Source of the DNA: Candidatus Enterococcus courvalinii
GTDB taxonomy: Bacteria; Bacillota; Bacilli; Lactobacillales; Enterococcaceae
Direction of reading: 5' to 3'
Assembly: GCF_017315945.1 (NCBI RefSeq)
Contig: NZ_JAFLWI010000004.1
Span: forward strand, 62,001 to 126,000
Length of the DNA stretch: 64,000 nucleotides
In this document: positions 34,035 through 42,924 of the stretch, one piece after another
How positions within the stretch are numbered: the stretch's first letter is position 1
Layout of the letters: each line of letters begins with the position of its first letter
The notes under the pieces: model-generated
Databases searched by the model: none
What the model was told of the DNA's origin: nothing
The model's input: only the letters and a program-made list of their open reading frames with translations
Made by a program: the position numbers and the translations under genes

Positions 34035-36479
34035 ATGGCGCAGAAAAAACGTCCTGCAAAGAAAAAGAAAAAGACGAAAAAGCAAAAGCAACAACAAGAG
34101 CAACTTTTGACGATCTTTGTCGGGTTTACATTGATTTTATTTGCTGTGTTTGGCTTTTTAAGATTAGGGTTTTTAGGAATCTTAGTTGCCAACGGCTTTC
34201 GAATATTTGCGGGTAACACTTATCCAATTCTTTGTTTGTTATTAGCCATCACAGGATTCTGGATTATTATCAAGAATACGGAGTTAAAGATTGGTAAACC
34301 TCGACGTTTGGTAGGAGGAATTTTCTTTTATCTAGGAATCTTACTTTTCTTCCACGCTCACTTATTTGGAAAACTCCACAGTGGAGAACCAAATATTCTT
34401 GGCACTACTTGGGATTTATTAGCAAGTGATATTAAGCAAAGTCAAGTCAGTCGTAATGTCGGTGGTGGGATGATTGGAGCTATTTTATATCATTTCACTT
34501 ACTTTCTGATTGCTCAGCCAGGCAGTTATCTGGTTGCTGTTTTACTATTGATTGTCGGCGCATTTTTATTTAGCAATCTTGAAGGGTATCAATTACTGGA
34601 AGGCATCCAAACATTAGGGGAGAAACTACAAGGATTGTTGGAAGGCGATCCAGCAAAACAAGCAAAAAAACAAGCCGAAAAAGCAGAGAGAAAAGAACAA
34701 CGAGCACAGGCAAGAGAAGCAAAACGTTTGGCCGCTCAAGAAGCAGCAGAGGCAGAAATAGCCGAAATGGAAAAAAATCGGGAACGTCAACAAACAAGAT
34801 ACGACGAACCAGATGAATTACCAGCGACAGAAACCAACGAAGCAAATTTTGTACCAATCAATAGCTTCCAAGAACAAATGCAGACAAAGCCACCGATTGA
34901 ACATACACCCACACAAACAACGCTACCAATTGATGGGCATGAAGGCCTTGAACAAGAAGTGCCTGAAGATGATGGTTCTGTTTTAGAATTTGAAATTGCC
35001 GCTGAAGAAGAAAATCATGCGTATGAATTACCATCTGTTGATTTGCTAGATTCAATTCCAGCGGTTGACCAAAGTGATGAATATAAGAAAATCGAAAAAA
35101 ACATTGGTGTGCTAGAACAAACTTTCCAAAGTTTTGGCGTAGATGCCAAAGTGGTAAAAGCGAGTCTTGGTCCATCCGTTACGAAATTCGAAGTACAGCC
35201 TGCTGTAGGTGTAAAGGTAAGTAAAATCGTTAACTTAACTGATGATATTGCCTTAGCCTTGGCAGCAAAAGATGTTCGGATGGAGGCACCAATTCCAGGT
35301 AAATCTTTGATTGGGATCGAGGTTCCTAATGGCAAAATCAGTATGGTTTCCTTTAGAGAAGTGATCGAAGCACAACCAAAACATCCAGATAAACTGTTGG
35401 AAGTACCATTAGGTCGTGACGTATCTGGTCGCGTACAGACAGCTGATTTAAGCAAAATGCCTCACTTACTTGTGGCAGGTTCTACAGGGAGTGGGAAGTC
35501 TGTTGCAATCAATGGTATTATCACAAGCATCTTGATGCAGGCAAAACCACATGAAGTCAAATTGATGATGATTGACCCAAAAATGGTTGAATTGAATATG
35601 TACAATGGGATTCCGCATCTTTTAACACCCGTTGTGACAAATCCACGAAAAGCAGCGCAAGCTTTACAAAAAGTGGTTCAAGAAATGGAAGAACGTTATG
35701 AAAAGTTTGCCGCTACAGGAGTTAGAAATATTTCTGGGTACAATGAATTTATTCAACAAAAGAATGTAGAAGATGGCACGAAGCATCCGACCTTACCATT
35801 TATCGTGGTGATCGTTGATGAATTAGCAGACTTGATGATGGTTGCCAGTAATGAAGTGGAAGATGCAATCATTCGTTTGGCACAAATGGCTCGGGCTGCC
35901 GGGATTCATATGATTTTAGCAACACAAAGACCGAGTGTGGATGTTATCACGGGGATTATCAAAGCCAACGTTCCTTCGCGAATGGCTTTTGCAGTTTCTA
36001 GTGGAACTGATTCTCGTACGATCATTGATTCAAATGGGGCAGAAAAATTACTTGGACGTGGCGATATGCTCTTCTTACCGATGGGAGAAAATAAACCAAT
36101 CCGCGTGCAAGGTGCCTTTATTTCGGATCATGAAGTTGAGCGCGTTGTAAGCTTTGTAACATCCCAACAAGAAGCACGTTACGAAGAAAAAATGATGCCA
36201 ACGGATGAAGTGGAGTCAACCGGTACTCCAGAACAACCACAAGATGAATTATATGACGAAGCCAAAGCTTTAGTTGTTGAGATGCAAACGGCAAGTATTT
36301 CTTTATTACAAAGAAGATTCAGAATTGGCTATAATCGTGCAGCACGTCTAGTAGATGAACTAGAAACGCATGGTGTGGTAGGACCATCAGAAGGAAGTAA
36401 GCCAAGAAAAGTCTTTATTGAACAATTGGAAGAGCCTATGAACGATTTACCAGAAGGGCAGCCAGAAGATCGTCTATAA
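34035..36479 (+). CDS. ftsK: DNA translocase FtsK/SpoIIIE
   Basis: An 814-aa septal DNA pump that clears chromosome ends during division. The N-terminus is basic and followed by about four membrane helices (about 28-190). A charged, Gln/Glu-rich linker runs from about 200 to 340. The motor has an alpha domain, then Walker A GSTGSGKS (about 482-489) and Walker [14 protein letters not shown]-terminal gamma winged helix (about 745-800, [20 protein letters not shown]) reads the chromosome orientation motifs. ATG 34035 follows a GAGGGA site and a TATAAT -10 element. Confidence 0.95.
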   Translation: MAQKKRPAKKKKKTKKQKQQQEQLLTIFVGFTLILFAVFGFLRLGFLGILVANGFRIFAGNTYPILCLLLAITGFWIIIKNTELKIGKPRRLVGGIFFYLGILLFFHAHLFGKLHSGEPNILGTTWDLLASDIKQSQVSRNVGGGMIGAILYHFTYFLIAQPGSYLVAVLLLIVGAFLFSNLEGYQLLEGIQTLGEKLQGLLEGDPAKQAKKQAEKAERKEQRAQAREAKRLAAQEAAEAEIAEMEKNRERQQTRYDEPDELPATETNEANFVPINSFQEQMQTKPPIEHTPTQTTLPIDGHEGLEQEVPEDDGSVLEFEIAAEEENHAYELPSVDLLDSIPAVDQSDEYKKIEKNIGVLEQTFQSFGVDAKVVKASLGPSVTKFEVQPAVGVKVSKIVNLTDDIALALAAKDVRMEAPIPGKSLIGIEVPNGKISMVSFREVIEAQPKHPDKLLEVPLGRDVSGRVQTADLSKMPHLLVAGSTGSGKSVAINGIITSILMQAKPHEVKLMMIDPKMVELNMYNGIPHLLTPVVTNPRKAAQALQKVVQEMEERYEKFAATGVRNISGYNEFIQQKNVEDGTKHPTLPFIVVIVDELADLMMVASNEVEDAIIRLAQMARAAGIHMILATQRPSVDVITGIIKANVPSRMAFAVSSGTDSRTIIDSNGAEKLLGRGDMLFLPMGENKPIRVQGAFISDHEVERVVSFVTSQQEARYEEKMMPTDEVESTGTPEQPQDELYDEAKALVVEMQTASISLLQRRFRIGYNRAARLVDELETHGVVGPSEGSKPRKVFIEQLEEPMNDLPEGQPEDRL

Positions 36480-36508
36480 TTAATAGAAACAAAAAGTTAT
36501 ATGTACAC

Positions 36509-36556
36509 AAAAAACCAGTCAACACAGAGAATACTCCTGTGTTGGCTGGTTTTATT
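36509..36556 (+). terminator. Terminator after ftsK
   Basis: AAAACCAG-CAACACAG pairs with CTGTGTTG-CTGGTTTT. Confidence 0.85.
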
Positions 36557-36670
36557 TAGTGAACCTTTATTACAAAAGAACAAGTGAAGGTTCTCGCAAA
36601 CTTCCTTGCATTCCCAGATAGAATCAGTTATAGTATGTAGCGAAACTTTGAGAAAAAGAGGGAAATAATT

Positions 36671-37747
36671 TTGGAAAAAACGTCCATTTATGGCTTGACG
36701 AATGAAGAACTAACAAATTGGTTTATCAACAACGGCGAAAAGAAATTCCGTGCTGCCCAAGTCTGGGAATGGCTTTATCAAAAACGGGTAACTGAGTTTT
36801 CAGAAATGACCAATTTATCAAAAAATCTGATTGCAAAACTAACAGAAAACTTTGTGATTAATCCATTAAAACAAATGGTTGTACAAGAAGCAGCTGACGG
36901 AACAGTCAAATATTTATTTGAATTACCAGATAAGAACATGATTGAGACAGTCTTGATGCGTCAGGAATACGGCTTGTCCGTTTGTGTTACAACTCAAGTT
37001 GGTTGCAATATTGGCTGTACCTTCTGCGCCAGTGGATTATTGAAAAAAAATCGTGATTTGACCGCAGGAGAAATCGTTGCTCAAATCATGATGGTTCAAC
37101 ATTATTTTGATGAACGCGGAGAGGGCGAACGAGTTTCTCACGTTGTTGTCATGGGGATTGGTGAACCGTTTGATAACTATGATAACGTGATGGATTTCTT
37201 GCATATTATCAATGATGCGAAGGGACTAGCAATCGGGGCACGTCACATCACTGTGTCAACGAGTGGTTTGGCAAATAAAATCAAAGAATTTGCCGATAAT
37301 GGGTTGCAAGTAAACTTAGCAATTTCCTTGCATGCACCAAATAATGAAGTTCGGACGTCAATCATGCGAATCAACCGAAGCTTCCCAATTGAAAAATTGA
37401 TGGAAGCAGTTGATGAATATCTTGAGAAAACGAATCGTCGAATCACGTTTGAATACATTATGTTGAACAACGTGAATGATCGACCAGAACATGCACAGCA
37501 ATTAGCTGATTTATTACAAGACAAGAAAAAATTAGCGTATGTCAATTTGATTCCATATAATCCAGTGAGCGAACATGATCAATATTCACGGAGCCCTAAA
37601 GCGGATGTTTTGAAATTTTATGATGTCTTGAAGAAAAATGGCGTCAACTGTGTCGTTCGTAAAGAACACGGGACAGATATTGATGCGGCTTGTGGACAAT
37701 TGCGTAGTAAGCAAATGAAGAAAGAAAAAAAGGTAGTAAGCAAATAA
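36671..37747 (+). CDS. rlmN: 23S rRNA (A2503-C2)/tRNA (A37-C2) methyltransferase RlmN
   Basis: A 358-aa radical-SAM methyltransferase. The iron-sulphur ligands are C112, C116 and C119 in [12 protein letters not shown]. The substrate-methyl cysteine lies in the C-terminal AACGQL segment, and [12 protein letters not shown] is the SAM-side motif. The start is TTG 36671, set by a GAGGGAAA site and by the family N-terminus ([13 protein letters not shown]). It stands alone between terminators. It resembles RlmN rather than the Cfr resistance enzyme, which methylates the same adenine at C8. Confidence 0.93.
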   Translation: MEKTSIYGLTNEELTNWFINNGEKKFRAAQVWEWLYQKRVTEFSEMTNLSKNLIAKLTENFVINPLKQMVVQEAADGTVKYLFELPDKNMIETVLMRQEYGLSVCVTTQVGCNIGCTFCASGLLKKNRDLTAGEIVAQIMMVQHYFDERGEGERVSHVVVMGIGEPFDNYDNVMDFLHIINDAKGLAIGARHITVSTSGLANKIKEFADNGLQVNLAISLHAPNNEVRTSIMRINRSFPIEKLMEAVDEYLEKTNRRITFEYIMLNNVNDRPEHAQQLADLLQDKKKLAYVNLIPYNPVSEHDQYSRSPKADVLKFYDVLKKNGVNCVVRKEHGTDIDAACGQLRSKQMKKEKKVVSK

Positions 37748-37761
37748 CGACTGTTTATTTT

Positions 37762-37793
37762 AGAAGACGTGTCATGTTCACGTCTTCTTTTGT
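37762..37793 (+). terminator. Terminator after rlmN
   Basis: AGAAGACGTG pairs with CACGTCTTCT, followed by TTTGTTT. Confidence 0.85.
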
Positions 37794-37890
37794 TTGATCT
37801 AAAATGAACGATCAGTTCTAACCCTTCAAGAAGAAATCTTTGGTTTTTTTCATAATCATTGCTAAAATGAGCTGGAATGGGGGGAAACAA

Positions 37891-38436
37891 ATGATTATTA
37901 CTGAATTCGATCGTGACAATCTCGATTTGCGGGATCAACTTGCAGATCTCTTAAGATTAACTTGGCCAGAAGAATACGGGACCAATGCGACAAAAGAAGT
38001 TGACCAGTTGATGGAACCAGATCGTATTGCTGTTTCTGCCTTAGATGGAGATATGTTGATTGGCTTCGTTGGAGCGATTCCTCAATACCGATTCACAGGC
38101 TGGGAATTACATCCCTTAGTAGTAGAAAGTACTCGAAGAAGAAATCAAATTGGGACAAGGTTAGTAACCTATTTAGAAAAAGAAGTGACATCAAAAGGTG
38201 GGATCACGATGTATTTAGGTACAGATGACCTGGATCATGGAACAACATTAAGTTATGACAATTTATTTGAGCATACTTTTGATAAAGCACAAGCTATTCA
38301 AAACTTAAAAAGTCACCCTTATGAGTTTTATGAGAAAATGGGTTATCAAATTGTTGGTGTGATCCCAGATGCAAATGGCTGGAATAAACCTGATATTTGG
38401 ATGGCAAAAGGTCTTGTGCCGAGACCAACCACATAA
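37891..38436 (+). CDS. aac(6')-I: AAC(6')-Ii-type aminoglycoside 6'-N-acetyltransferase
   Basis: A 181-aa GNAT enzyme closely following the chromosomal AAC(6')-Ii group of the E. faecium clade. The N-terminus MIITEFDRDN, then RLTWPEEYG, GFVGAIPQY, the acetyl-CoA loop RRRNQIGTRLV, the LGTDDLDHGTTLS block, and the C-terminal GVIPDANGWNKPDIWMAK are all characteristic. I start at ATG 37891 behind GGGGGAAA; an earlier ATG at 37840 has no site. These intrinsic genes give low-level resistance to tobramycin and kanamycin-type drugs. Its presence points to the E. faecium-hirae-durans-mundtii group. No mobile element adjoins it. Confidence 0.93.
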   Translation: MIITEFDRDNLDLRDQLADLLRLTWPEEYGTNATKEVDQLMEPDRIAVSALDGDMLIGFVGAIPQYRFTGWELHPLVVESTRRRNQIGTRLVTYLEKEVTSKGGITMYLGTDDLDHGTTLSYDNLFEHTFDKAQAIQNLKSHPYEFYEKMGYQIVGVIPDANGWNKPDIWMAKGLVPRPTT

Positions 38437-38452
38437 AAAGAAGAAAAATGAG

Positions 38453-38494
38453 AAAGAGCCGTGCAAGAAAATTACTTGTACGACTCTTTTTTTT
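38453..38494 (+). terminator. Terminator after aac(6')
   Basis: AAAGAG-CGT-CAAG pairs with CTTG-ACG-CTCTTT, followed by a T-run of eight. Confidence 0.85.
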
Positions 38495-38597
38495 GTGCAA
38501 AAACCGAACATTAAAGCATTTTTTGAAGAAATCAAATCTTTTTTACGTATTATTTTATTGAAAACAAAAAATTGTTATTTTCTTTATAAATAAAGGG

Positions 38598-38612
38598 AAT
38601 TTTCTGAAAAAT
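38598..38612 (+). promoter_or_regulatory. CodY-like box 1 upstream of oppA
   Basis: AATTTTCTGAAAAAT differs by one base from the CodY consensus AATTTTCWGAAAATT. CodY represses peptide uptake genes when branched-chain amino acids and GTP are plentiful. Confidence 0.75.
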
Positions 38613-38667
38613 ATAACGAAAAATACTGATTAAAGAGATTATTTTTAGAAAAAAGAGAAAAAAGTAG

Positions 38668-38696
38668 TTGCTTTTTTAATAATTATTCATTAAACT
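38668..38696 (+). promoter_or_regulatory. Candidate oppA promoter containing the predicted TldR target
   Basis: TTGCTT (38668-38673), a 17-base spacer and TAAACT (38691-38696) form a moderate sigma-A promoter. The spacer holds TTTAA (38675-38679), and the seven bases after it, TAATTAT (38680-38686), equal the start of the guide predicted downstream of the TnpB-like gene. An RNA-guided protein bound here would cover the -10 element. Confidence 0.55.
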
Positions 38697-38720
38697 CTTA
38701 AACAACTTCAGAAATATTTA

Positions 38721-38735
38721 ATTATTCTGAAAATT
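38721..38735 (+). promoter_or_regulatory. CodY-like box 2 in the oppA leader
   Basis: ATTATTCTGAAAATT matches the CodY consensus at 13 of 15 positions and lies between the candidate promoter and the oppA start, where it could act as a roadblock. With TTCAGAA at 38707-38713 it also forms an inverted repeat. Confidence 0.6.
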
Positions 38736-38756
38736 CCGATAAAAGGGGTACGAAAG

Positions 38757-40421
38757 ATGAAGAAGAAAGTAACTTTTGGTTTTGTTGCGGTTTGTGGCCT
38801 TGTCCTTGCTGGCTGTTATGGTGGTAGTTCAGATACAGGGAGCAGTGATACAAAAAGCAGTGGTTCTGCTAGTGGAGGCGGCGTATTTAATTTAGTTGTA
38901 CCTCAAGAAATGCCAACAGCTGATTTATCTGTTGCGACAGATACAATTAGTTTTACAGCGTTGAATAATGTATATGAAGGAATTTATCGTCTTGATAAAG
39001 ATAGTAAACCACAGCCTGCAGGTGCAAGTGAGTTGGCAGATGTCAGCGAAGATGGTTTAACTTATAAAATCAAATTACGTGAAGATGCAAAATGGTCGAA
39101 CGGTGAACCTGTAACGGCAGCAGATTATGTTTATGGCTGGCAACGTACGGTTGATCCAAAAACAGCATCTGAATATGCGTATCTATTTGAACCAGTTGCT
39201 AATGCAGCAGATATTACCGCTGGTAAAAAAGATAAATCAGAATTAGGCATCAAAGCAAATGGTGATCATGAATTAGAGATCACACTAACAAAACAAACAC
39301 CTTATTTCCAATATTTATTAGCTTTCCCATCTTTCTTCCCACAAAGTCAAGCAGTTGTTGAAGAAAATGGTGATGCTTATGCTTCAGCAAGTGACAAAGC
39401 AGTTTACAATGGTCCATTTACATTAGAAGACTTTGATGGCCCTGGTACTGATACAGAGTGGACATACAAGAAAAATGATAACTATTGGGATAAAGATGAA
39501 GTGAAGCTATCAGAAGTCAAAGTAAGTGTAGTAAAAGAATCTTCTACTTCATTGAATCTCTTTAAAGATGGACAAGCAGATGATGTCATTTTATCAGGTG
39601 AGTTAGCACAACAAAATGCAAATGATCCAGCTTATACATCTGTGAAAGAAGCTCGTACAAGTTATCTCGAGTTTAATCAACGTGAAGAAGACTCTCCTTT
39701 CAATAATGCTGATTTGCGAAAAGCAATTTCGTATTCCATCAATCGCGATGCGTTAGTAAAACAAGTGATGGGGGATGGCTCAGTTGCATCAACTGGACTA
39801 ATTCCAGCAGATATGACAAAAAATCCTGATACAAACGAAGACTTTGCAAAAGAAGCTGGCGATTTAGTTTCTTATGATAAAGACAAAGCAAAAGAACATT
39901 GGGAAAAAGCAAAGAAAGAACTAGGCATTGACTCACTTGAATTTGAATTGATGGCATCAGATGATGACTCAACGAAGAAAGTGATTGAGTATATCCAAAA
40001 CTCCATTCAAGAAAACTTAGATGGCGTGAAAGTCAAACCAGTTCCAGTCCCATTCTCTGTTCGTTTGGATCGTTCATCATCAGGTGATTTCGATACAGTA
40101 TTAGGTGGTTGGGGTGCTGATTACGCAGATCCAAGTAGTTTTACAGATCTATTCGTAACAGGGAACTCTTATAACCGCGGACAATGGAGCAATGAAGAAT
40201 ATGACAAAGTAGTCAAAGCATCTTCTTCAGCTGATGCCGGCGATGAACAAGCGCGTTGGGACGATTTGCAAGAAGCAAACAAAATCATTGCTGACGATAT
40301 GGGTGTTGCACCAGTTTACCAAAAGGCTGAAGGTCATTTAGTTAATGAAAAAGTCAAAGGAATCGTGCATCACGCAGCTGGGGCTTCATGGGATTACAAG
40401 TGGACATATATCGAAGAATAA
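38757..40421 (+). CDS. oppA: Oligopeptide ABC transporter, substrate-binding lipoprotein OppA
   Basis: A 554-aa family 5 solute-binding protein. The lipoprotein signal ends in VLAGC, followed by a Gly/Ser/Asp-rich linker. The body has the family blocks TADYVYGWQRTVDP, NGPFTLEDFDGPGTD and FNNADLRKAISYSINRDALV. It catches oligopeptides outside the membrane for OppBCDF. A strong GGGG-type site precedes the ATG. A terminator and a convergent small gene separate it from oppB, so oppA has its own promoter, which carries two CodY-like boxes and the predicted TldR target. Confidence 0.95.
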   Translation: MKKKVTFGFVAVCGLVLAGCYGGSSDTGSSDTKSSGSASGGGVFNLVVPQEMPTADLSVATDTISFTALNNVYEGIYRLDKDSKPQPAGASELADVSEDGLTYKIKLREDAKWSNGEPVTAADYVYGWQRTVDPKTASEYAYLFEPVANAADITAGKKDKSELGIKANGDHELEITLTKQTPYFQYLLAFPSFFPQSQAVVEENGDAYASASDKAVYNGPFTLEDFDGPGTDTEWTYKKNDNYWDKDEVKLSEVKVSVVKESSTSLNLFKDGQADDVILSGELAQQNANDPAYTSVKEARTSYLEFNQREEDSPFNNADLRKAISYSINRDALVKQVMGDGSVASTGLIPADMTKNPDTNEDFAKEAGDLVSYDKDKAKEHWEKAKKELGIDSLEFELMASDDDSTKKVIEYIQNSIQENLDGVKVKPVPVPFSVRLDRSSSGDFDTVLGGWGADYADPSSFTDLFVTGNSYNRGQWSNEEYDKVVKASSSADAGDEQARWDDLQEANKIIADDMGVAPVYQKAEGHLVNEKVKGIVHHAAGASWDYKWTYIEE

Positions 40422-40454
40422 CCACTTCTATTCGTTAACAATTGAAGATGAGAA

Positions 40455-40494
40455 AAAACAGGGTAGGTCATTGATCCAACGACACACCCTGTTC
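40455..40494 (+). terminator. Terminator after oppA
   Basis: AACAGGGT pairs with ACCCTGTT, with inner pairing of GTC/GAC. The T-run is weak. Confidence 0.7.
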
Positions 40495-40504
40495 TCATCA
40501 ACAA

Positions 40505-40849
40505 TTATAAAAGAGCGAAAAACATGAAGAGAATGGAAAAAATAAGTAATATCCCGGCAATAATCAGCCAAAAGCTGTACATACCATGGCTGGCAGATGA
40601 AAGCAGCGAGAACTCTGGTTTTTTCTTCCGGTTTCTTGTTCTAGCTAGATGAATCGATCGTTGAAAATGATCAAAGAAACCCGAGGAAAAAACCCATAAA
40701 AATCCGCCGATAATCAAAAACGGCAACGCGCATAAGAAAAAATCATTTGATAATTGTAGAAAAGTTAATTGATTGGTTAAAAAATTTTTTATGAAAATGA
40801 GGACCATCAACAAAATGGAAATGGCATAAGGAAGATACTTTTTGTTCAT
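40505..40849 (-). CDS. DUF3899 family membrane protein
   Basis: A 114-aa protein with about three membrane helices (about 5-22, 34-55 and 88-112). A basic loop (RTRNRKKKPEF) sits between the second and third. Layout and length fit the DUF3899 family, whose role is unknown. A GGAGC-type site precedes the ATG on the minus strand. It lies between oppA and oppB in the opposite orientation, which breaks the opp cluster into two transcripts. Confidence 0.75.
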   Translation of the reverse strand: MNKKYLPYAISILLMVLIFIKNFLTNQLTFLQLSNDFFLCALPFLIIGGFLWVFSSGFFDHFQRSIHLARTRNRKKKPEFSLLSSASHGMYSFWLIIAGILLIFSILFMFFALL

Positions 40850-40933
40850 TTTTTTGCTCCTTTATCAGTTGGTTCATTACTTAATAATGTAGCGAAACAT
40901 TTGTCAGAAGTCAAAAGCTAGGGGGAAACATTT

Positions 40934-41875
40934 GTGAATAGTTATATCAAATATGTTTTAAAACGTGTCTTCTTCATGATGATCACGCTGTGGCTGATTG
41001 CCACAATCACTTTTTTCTTAATGCAGTTATTACCAGGAACGCCGTATACCAATCAGGAACGTTTGAGTCCTGAAACGATTGAAATGTTGAATAAACAAGT
41101 AGGTTTAGATAAACCGGTACTTGTTCAATATGGAATTTATCTTTCTAATTTACTTCAGGGTGACTTTGGTATTTCTTTCCAATTTAAAAACCAACCTGTG
41201 GCTAATTTATTAGCAGGCAGAATTGGACCGTCTTTACAATTAGGATTACAAGCAATTATCGTTGGGACGTTTGTTGGAACGATTTTAGGAACGATTTCTG
41301 CAATGAAGCAAAACACGTGGGTGGATAGTTCATCGACCTTAATTGCAATCTTGGGACGTTCGATTCCTAACTTTGTGTTTGCAGTGTTACTCCAATATGT
41401 GTTTGCAATGAAGTTACACATTTTACCAATCGCAAAATGGGATGGTTTCGTCTATACCATTTTACCAACAATTGCTTTAGCGATGTCGCCACTTGCCGAT
41501 TCCGCCCGCTTTATTCGGACCGAAATGGTTGAAGTTCTTCATAGCGATTATGTTGAATTAGCTAGAGCAAAAGGGCTTAGTCGTTGGGAAATTGCCTTCA
41601 AACATGGCTTAAGAAACAGTTTGATTCCATTGATGACTTTATTAGGACCACTGGCTGTTGCGTTAATGACTGGTTCATTAGTAGTTGAAAATATTTTTGC
41701 CATTCCTGGAATCGGGGAACAATTTGTGAAGTCAATTACTACAAATGATTACCCGACAATCATGGCTGTGACTATTCTTTACTCATTTATGTTGATTTTT
41801 GTTATCTTAGTCGTTGACTTATTGTACGGGTTAGTTGACCCAAGAATTCGTGTTTCTGAAGGGAGTCGAGGATAA
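40934..41875 (+). CDS. oppB: Oligopeptide ABC transporter, permease OppB
   Basis: A 313-aa permease with six membrane helices. The N-terminal KYVLKRVFFMMITLWLIATI helix and the EAA loop (ARAKGLSRWEIAFKHGLRNS) are diagnostic of OppB/DppB. The start is GTG 40934 behind AGGGGGAA. The oppC start follows its stop codon with no gap. First gene of the oppBCDF-tldR transcript. Confidence 0.94.
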   Translation: MNSYIKYVLKRVFFMMITLWLIATITFFLMQLLPGTPYTNQERLSPETIEMLNKQVGLDKPVLVQYGIYLSNLLQGDFGISFQFKNQPVANLLAGRIGPSLQLGLQAIIVGTFVGTILGTISAMKQNTWVDSSSTLIAILGRSIPNFVFAVLLQYVFAMKLHILPIAKWDGFVYTILPTIALAMSPLADSARFIRTEMVEVLHSDYVELARAKGLSRWEIAFKHGLRNSLIPLMTLLGPLAVALMTGSLVVENIFAIPGIGEQFVKSITTNDYPTIMAVTILYSFMLIFVILVVDLLYGLVDPRIRVSEGSRG

Positions 41876-42919
41876 ATGGAAATGGTACCGAAACGCTATG
41901 AAACAGTTGCTGAGATTCCTGCAGACGAGTTTCTTCCTTTACAAAAGAATACCGAAGCCGAGCGTGAACAGATTTCTGCTCCTTCGCTGAATTTCTTACA
42001 AGATTCTTGGCGTCGATTGAAGAAAAATAAAGCCGCAGTGATCTCGATGGTCTTATTAACGACAATCATTTTGATTTCAATCGTGACAATCTTTGTTTCA
42101 CCACATAATCCAACTGCACAAAATGTTGATTATATCAACTTACCGCCACGTATTCCTGGTATTAGCATTGATGGTCTAAACGGAAAAGCAATGGTTGGTG
42201 GCGAGTTAGTCGATAAATACGCACAGGCAAATGTCCCAGCAAATGTGAACTTTCTTTTGGGAACAGATGGCCTAGGTCGTGATGTGTTGAGTCGCTTGTT
42301 CATGGGGACGAGAATTTCTCTATTGATTGCATTTATTGCAGCCATTTTAGACGTGACAATTGGTGTTGCTTATGGACTGGTTTCTGGTCTTTTAGGCGGA
42401 CGTGTAGATAATGCAATGCAACGTTTTTTAGAAATTTTATCTGGGATTCCGAACTTAGTTGTAATGATTTTGATGTTGGTTGTATTTGAACCAGGAATTT
42501 TTTCAATCGTAGCGGCGATGGCAATCACGAACTGGATTCCGATGGCACGGATTGTTCGTGCACAGACATTGAAATTAAAAGATCAAGAGTATGTTTTAGC
42601 TGGTTTGACTTTGGGTGAATCAAAGTTGAAAATCGCATTCAAACATATCTTACCGAATATCTCAAGTGTCATTATTATTCAAATGATGTTTAGTATCCCA
42701 TCTGCTATTTTCTTCGAAGCCTTTTTAAGTTTCATCGGGTTAGGTTTAACACCACCGTCTGCTTCATTAGGAACCATGCTAAGTGATGGTTACAAAACAT
42801 TCTTATATCTGCCGTATCTATTATGGATTCCGGCAGCAACTTTATCGGTTATCATGATTGGCTTTAACTTATTAGCTGATGGATTACGTGATGCCTTCGA
42901 TCCTAAAATGAAAGAGTGA
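41876..42919 (+). CDS. oppC: Oligopeptide ABC transporter, permease OppC
   Basis: A 347-aa permease. The N-terminal cytoplasmic tail (about 1-55) ends in the OppC_N motif DSWRRLKKNKAAVISMVLL. LLGTDGLGRDVLSRLFMGTR and the EAA loop LAGLTLGESKLKIAFKHILP follow. It pairs with OppB to form the peptide channel. A GGGAG site lies inside the oppB end. It is coupled to both neighbours. Confidence 0.94.
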   Translation: MEMVPKRYETVAEIPADEFLPLQKNTEAEREQISAPSLNFLQDSWRRLKKNKAAVISMVLLTTIILISIVTIFVSPHNPTAQNVDYINLPPRIPGISIDGLNGKAMVGGELVDKYAQANVPANVNFLLGTDGLGRDVLSRLFMGTRISLLIAFIAAILDVTIGVAYGLVSGLLGGRVDNAMQRFLEILSGIPNLVVMILMLVVFEPGIFSIVAAMAITNWIPMARIVRAQTLKLKDQEYVLAGLTLGESKLKIAFKHILPNISSVIIIQMMFSIPSAIFFEAFLSFIGLGLTPPSASLGTMLSDGYKTFLYLPYLLWIPAATLSVIMIGFNLLADGLRDAFDPKMKE

Positions 42920-42924
42920 GAATT

